Of a DNA stretch of 45,308 nt, positions 42,642 to 45,308 are shown piece after piece. Source of the DNA: Acidimicrobiaceae bacterium (GTDB taxonomy: Bacteria > Actinomycetota > Acidimicrobiia > Acidimicrobiales > RAAP-2). The translations under genes were made by a program, and so were the position numbers. Within the stretch, counting starts at the first letter, position 1. Each line of letters starts with the position of its first letter. The stretch lies in contig PKXA01000069.1 of the NCBI GenBank assembly GCA_003133325.1, positions 89,887 through 135,194 of the forward strand, written 5' to 3'. Under the pieces are notes generated by a model. It did no database searches and was not told the origin of the DNA. It saw only the letters and a program-made list of their open reading frames with translations.

Positions 42642-42684
42642 TTCGCGTGCCCGGGGATTCGCCCACCGGGCGCAACCGAACCCG

Positions 42685-42993
42685 CTAGTGGTAGCGGGTG
42701 GCCACCATCAGGCCCGCGAAGATCGAGCCGATGGCTCCGACCAACCACCAGTTGGACACGCCGCCGGGAAGCACACCGGCATAGTTGAGGATGATGATGA
42801 GGACGCCGACGACGAAGAGACCGATGATGAGCCCCCCCATCCACTTGGGGCTGACCTTGGTGTTCTTCGGGATCGGTGGGGTATAGCGATCGCTACGCGT
42901 ATGTTCCCGCTCGGCCTGAGGTGTGGTGCGTCCACTTACGGAGCGCCCCTTCTTCGAAGCCCTGCCCGGGCCTGCTTTGGCTTTGGTTGCCAT
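42685..42993 (-). CDS. crgA: CrgA-like septation inhibitor (102 aa)
   Basis: A basic N-terminal tail of about 45 residues, then two membrane helices: [21 protein letters not shown] and [22 protein letters not shown]. This layout, the NWW... second helix and the terminal TRYH/W-H ending are those of CrgA, which interacts with FtsZ and penicillin-binding proteins at the septum. It stands beside trpG and pknB in the same relative orientations as the mycobacterial crgA-trpG-pknB block, which supports the call. The DUF881 gene found there is absent. Confidence 0.85.
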   Translation of the reverse strand: MATKAKAGPGRASKKGRSVSGRTTPQAEREHTRSDRYTPPIPKNTKVSPKWMGGLIIGLFVVGVLIIILNYAGVLPGGVSNWWLVGAIGSIFAGLMVATRYH

Positions 42994-43070
42994 GGCGAAA
43001 GGATAGCCAGCCTTGGCCGGGGTCCGAATCCGGGGGTCATCCCCTGTGTGGCCGGTACGCTGATAACCGC

Positions 43071-43655
43071 ATGGGTACCCGGGTGCTGGTCATCGACAAC
43101 TACGACTCGTTCGTGTACAACCTCGTCCAGGAGCTGGGCGAACTCGGAGCCGAGCCTGTCGTCTATCGGAACGATGACATCGATATTGCCGGCATTCGCG
43201 CTGTTTCACCCGACGCCATTCTCATCTCGCCAGGACCCGGTCGGCCCGAGCATGCGGGCATCAGCCAAGCGGTCATCGCCGAGTTGGGCGGGGTCTATCC
43301 GATCCTCGGGGTGTGCCTGGGTCACCAGTCCATCGGCCAGGTGTTCGGTGGGGATGTGGTCGCCGCCCCCACCCTGATGCACGGCAAGACATCCCCCATC
43401 CATCACAACGGGACGGGTGTATTCGAGGGTCTGCCCAACCCGTTCGTCGCTACCCGGTACCACTCTCTGGTGGTGGAGCCATCCACGCTGCCCGACGTGT
43501 TGGAGGTCACCGCCACCACCGCCGACGGGGTCATCATGGGATTCCGCCATCGCCGGCTACCCATCGAGGGGGTGCAGTTCCACCCCGAGTCCATCCTCAC
43601 TCCGACAGGACCATCGTTGCTGGCCAACTTCCTCGCCGCTGCCGTTCGCGTCTAG
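43071..43655 (+). CDS. trpG: glutamine amidotransferase, anthranilate/aminodeoxychorismate synthase component II (194 aa)
   Basis: Supplies ammonia from glutamine to the chorismate-using partner subunit. It starts [22 protein letters not shown], with [12 protein letters not shown] as the oxyanion strand, nucleophile Cys in [16 protein letters not shown], and the His-Glu pair in [14 protein letters not shown]. TrpG and PabA cannot be told apart by sequence alone, and one protein often serves both. No trpE or pabB is nearby. Position between crgA and pknB is the mycobacterial one. Confidence 0.9.
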   Translation: MGTRVLVIDNYDSFVYNLVQELGELGAEPVVYRNDDIDIAGIRAVSPDAILISPGPGRPEHAGISQAVIAELGGVYPILGVCLGHQSIGQVFGGDVVAAPTLMHGKTSPIHHNGTGVFEGLPNPFVATRYHSLVVEPSTLPDVLEVTATTADGVIMGFRHRRLPIEGVQFHPESILTPTGPSLLANFLAAAVRV

Positions 43656-43707
43656 TCGACCCCGGAGGGGCCAGTGGCCGACAGGCGGGCCCGGGTCGTG
43701 CTCAGTG

Positions 43708-45308
43708 CTAACGCTTGGCGTGGCCTAATAGGCCGGTAGTGGTGGTCGTGGAGGAGGGGTTGGTGGTCGTCGAGGACGTCGCCGAAGTCGAGGTGGTGGT
43801 CGTGGAAGACGCCGCAGGAGGCGGCCCGGACGAGACCACCAGATTGACGGTGGAGTTGGGAGGAACCGGGGTCCCCGCCGCCGGATTAGACGCGATGACG
43901 ATGCCGGGGTCGTACTGCGACGACGGCTGCGAGGTCGAGACGCCGGCCACCAGCCCTCGATTACCCAAGAGGTTTCCCGCCTCCAGCTGGGTCAGTCCGG
44001 CGACCGAAGGCACCGTGACATTGGAAGGTCCGGAGGAGACAGTCAGTGTGACGATGGCACCCTGGTTGATGGATGCCCCCGAGCTCGGATCGGAGCTGAG
44101 CACCTGGCCCTGTTGGGCATTGTTGGTCTGGTACTTGACGGTGTACTGCAAGCCGGCCTGTCTCAGCACTGACTCAGCCGAATTCACGTCGGTGTTGGTG
44201 ATGCCGGAAGGCACTGTTGTCTTGGGGACCACCGGTGGGGCGGCGATCGTCAACGTCACGGTGTTCCCCTTCTTGACCAGGGCGCCGGCGGCCGGGTCGG
44301 TCTTGAGGACGGTGCCGGCGGCGTAGGTAGTGGTGGCCTGGGTAGTGGTGGCCACGGTGAGGCCGTCGGCCTTCAAGGTCGAAGTCGCCTGGGTCAACGG
44401 CTTTCCGACCACGTTGGGAAGATTGAACGACGACGCGCCCCCCAGATATCCGAGTTGGCGGGCCAGAAGGACACCAACCACGGCCAGCAGTACCAGTAGG
44501 GCAACCAGGACGATTGCGTAGGTCCGGGTCCGATTTCGTTCTCGGGTCCCCTCTGCCTCATCGCCGGGCCCGGTGCCCACACCGGAGCGAGCCTGGGCCG
44601 AGATCGCCTGGGTAACGTCCGCACCACCCACGGCTCCTACCGCTTGGGTCACACCCAATGCGGCCTGCATGGCTGTCGGGTCGTCCATCGCCAGCACGGA
44701 CCGGCCCTCGTTGAAGCGCAACAGGTCGGCCCGCAGGTCCTCGGAGGTGGCGTACCGGTGGTTGGGATCCTTGGCCATGGACTTCAAGATGATGGCTTCG
44801 AAGGTCGGGGGGATCGACGGGTTGATCTCACGTGGAACCGGCGGAGTGTCACGCACGTGCTTGGAGGCGACCGCCACCGGGGTGTCCCCCAAGAAGGGGG
44901 CCCGCCCGGTCACCATCTCGAACAGGACCACACCGAGTGAGTAGATGTCGCTCCGAGGGTCGACCCCGATCCCCTCGGCTTGCTCGGGCGAGAAGTAGGT
45001 GGCTGTGCCCATCACCGCGCCGGTCTGGGTCAGGCTCTCCTCGGTGTTGATGGCTCGGGCGATACCGAAGTCGGTCACCTTCACCTGACCTTCGTCGGTG
45101 ATCAGCACGTTGCCGGGCTTCACGTCACGGTGGATCACGCCGTGCTTATGGGCGTAGCCGAGCGCCGCAGCCACGTGGGCGCCGATGTCGGCAGCCCGAT
45201 CAGCCGACAGCGGGCCGGCCGTCTTCAGAATGGACGAGAGGGGTCGCCCGTCGATGAACTCCATGACTATGAAGTACGCCCCCGAATCCTCGCCCCAGTC
45301 GAACACCG
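43708..45308 (-). CDS. pknB: Ser/Thr kinase with PASTA domains, PknB type (N terminus outside the window)
   Basis: The visible part begins within the kinase N lobe (VMEFIDGRPLSSIL) and runs through the catalytic loop HRDVKPGNVL, DFG in KVTDFGIARA, and the activation segment MGTATYFSPEQAEG. A juxtamembrane stretch and one membrane helix follow (TYAIVLVALLVLLAVVGVLLA). Three PASTA domains come next (FNLPNVVGKPL; a second starting near PKTTVPSGITNTD; a third at NVTVPSVAGLTQLEAG), then a Thr/Ser-rich tail. PASTA modules bind muropeptides outside the cell; the kinase governs growth and division. Only the N-terminal start and glycine loop are missing. Confidence 0.94.
   Translation of the reverse strand, partial: VFDWGEDSGAYFIVMEFIDGRPLSSILKTAGPLSADRAADIGAHVAAALGYAHKHGVIHRDVKPGNVLITDEGQVKVTDFGIARAINTEESLTQTGAVMGTATYFSPEQAEGIGVDPRSDIYSLGVVLFEMVTGRAPFLGDTPVAVASKHVRDTPPVPREINPSIPPTFEAIILKSMAKDPNHRYATSEDLRADLLRFNEGRSVLAMDDPTAMQAALGVTQAVGAVGGADVTQAISAQARSGVGTGPGDEAEGTRERNRTRTYAIVLVALLVLLAVVGVLLARQLGYLGGASSFNLPNVVGKPLTQATSTLKADGLTVATTTQATTTYAAGTVLKTDPAAGALVKKGNTVTLTIAAPPVVPKTTVPSGITNTDVNSAESVLRQAGLQYTVKYQTNNAQQGQVLSSDPSSGASINQGAIVTLTVSSGPSNVTVPSVAGLTQLEAGNLLGNRGLVAGVSTSQPSSQYDPGIVIASNPAAGTPVPPNSTVNLVVSSGPPPAASSTTTTSTSATSSTTTNPSSTTTTTGLLGHAKR

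Noticed and set aside
1-45308. CRISPR array
   Set aside because: No regularly spaced repeats of 20-40 bases were seen; the only tandem repeats are the short 5-, 10- and 11-bp ones listed.

Overview
The window is high-GC DNA from an actinobacterium. A WhiB regulator, a CrgA-TrpG-PknB block, an F420-type LLM oxidoreductase and a CrgA-like septation protein all point to Actinomycetota. The secreted protein built of GYWLV/DGGIF repeats and the DUF929-VKOR-DUF929 cluster make an Acidimicrobiia-type lineage the best guess. This is an inference from gene content, not from a marker phylogeny. Many starts are GTG or TTG, and several regulated genes look leaderless.

Left part (1-18200), mostly core genes. 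It opens with the end of an Mrp-type P-loop ATPase and a NUDIX/alpha-beta hydrolase pair. Next is a predicted disulfide-forming module, with a VKOR membrane protein between two DUF929 thioredoxin-fold proteins. A WhiB regulator is divergent from two overlapping ArsA/Get3-like ATPases, an arrangement also known in mycobacteria. Then come a lone receiver protein, a CorC-like CBS protein and tRNA-Pro. A Candida antarctica lipase B-like gene follows, whose frame is broken exactly at a 5-bp tandem repeat. After an aldo/keto reductase, polyphosphate kinase and inorganic pyrophosphatase stand divergent. The section ends with a TetR regulator divergent from a ferredoxin reductase-fatty acid desaturase operon. 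Their shared promoter carries two copies of an 18-bp palindrome.

Middle part (18385-35500), accessory. A tRNA-Ala is followed at once by the N-terminal stub of a tyrosine integrase. After it come an AbiEi/DUF6088-type antitoxin-like gene, two MazEF-type pairs, an RHH/Doc pair with a frameshifted toxin, a lipase, an MBL-fold hydrolase, and a lipoprotein with a glycosidase-like fold. An IS256 stub and an IS3 stub bracket a predicted TY-Chap protein and a small-alarmone-hydrolase-like HD protein. Two convergent cytochrome P450 genes, a remnant resembling an MpaB/DUF2236 oxygenase, a TetR regulator with its operator, and a large secreted propeller-repeat protein follow. The section ends with a 34-codon remnant of a PRPP synthetase. 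It reads as a decayed tRNA-anchored island.

Right part (35606-45308), core again: DUF6458 and SRPBCC proteins, an F420-type oxidoreductase, a MarR-DHA2 efflux operon, a ComF-like phosphoribosyltransferase, a hotdog thioesterase, a thiolase with a clear promoter, operator and terminator, then crgA, trpG and pknB in the same relative orientation as near the mycobacterial origin. The pknB gene runs off the window.
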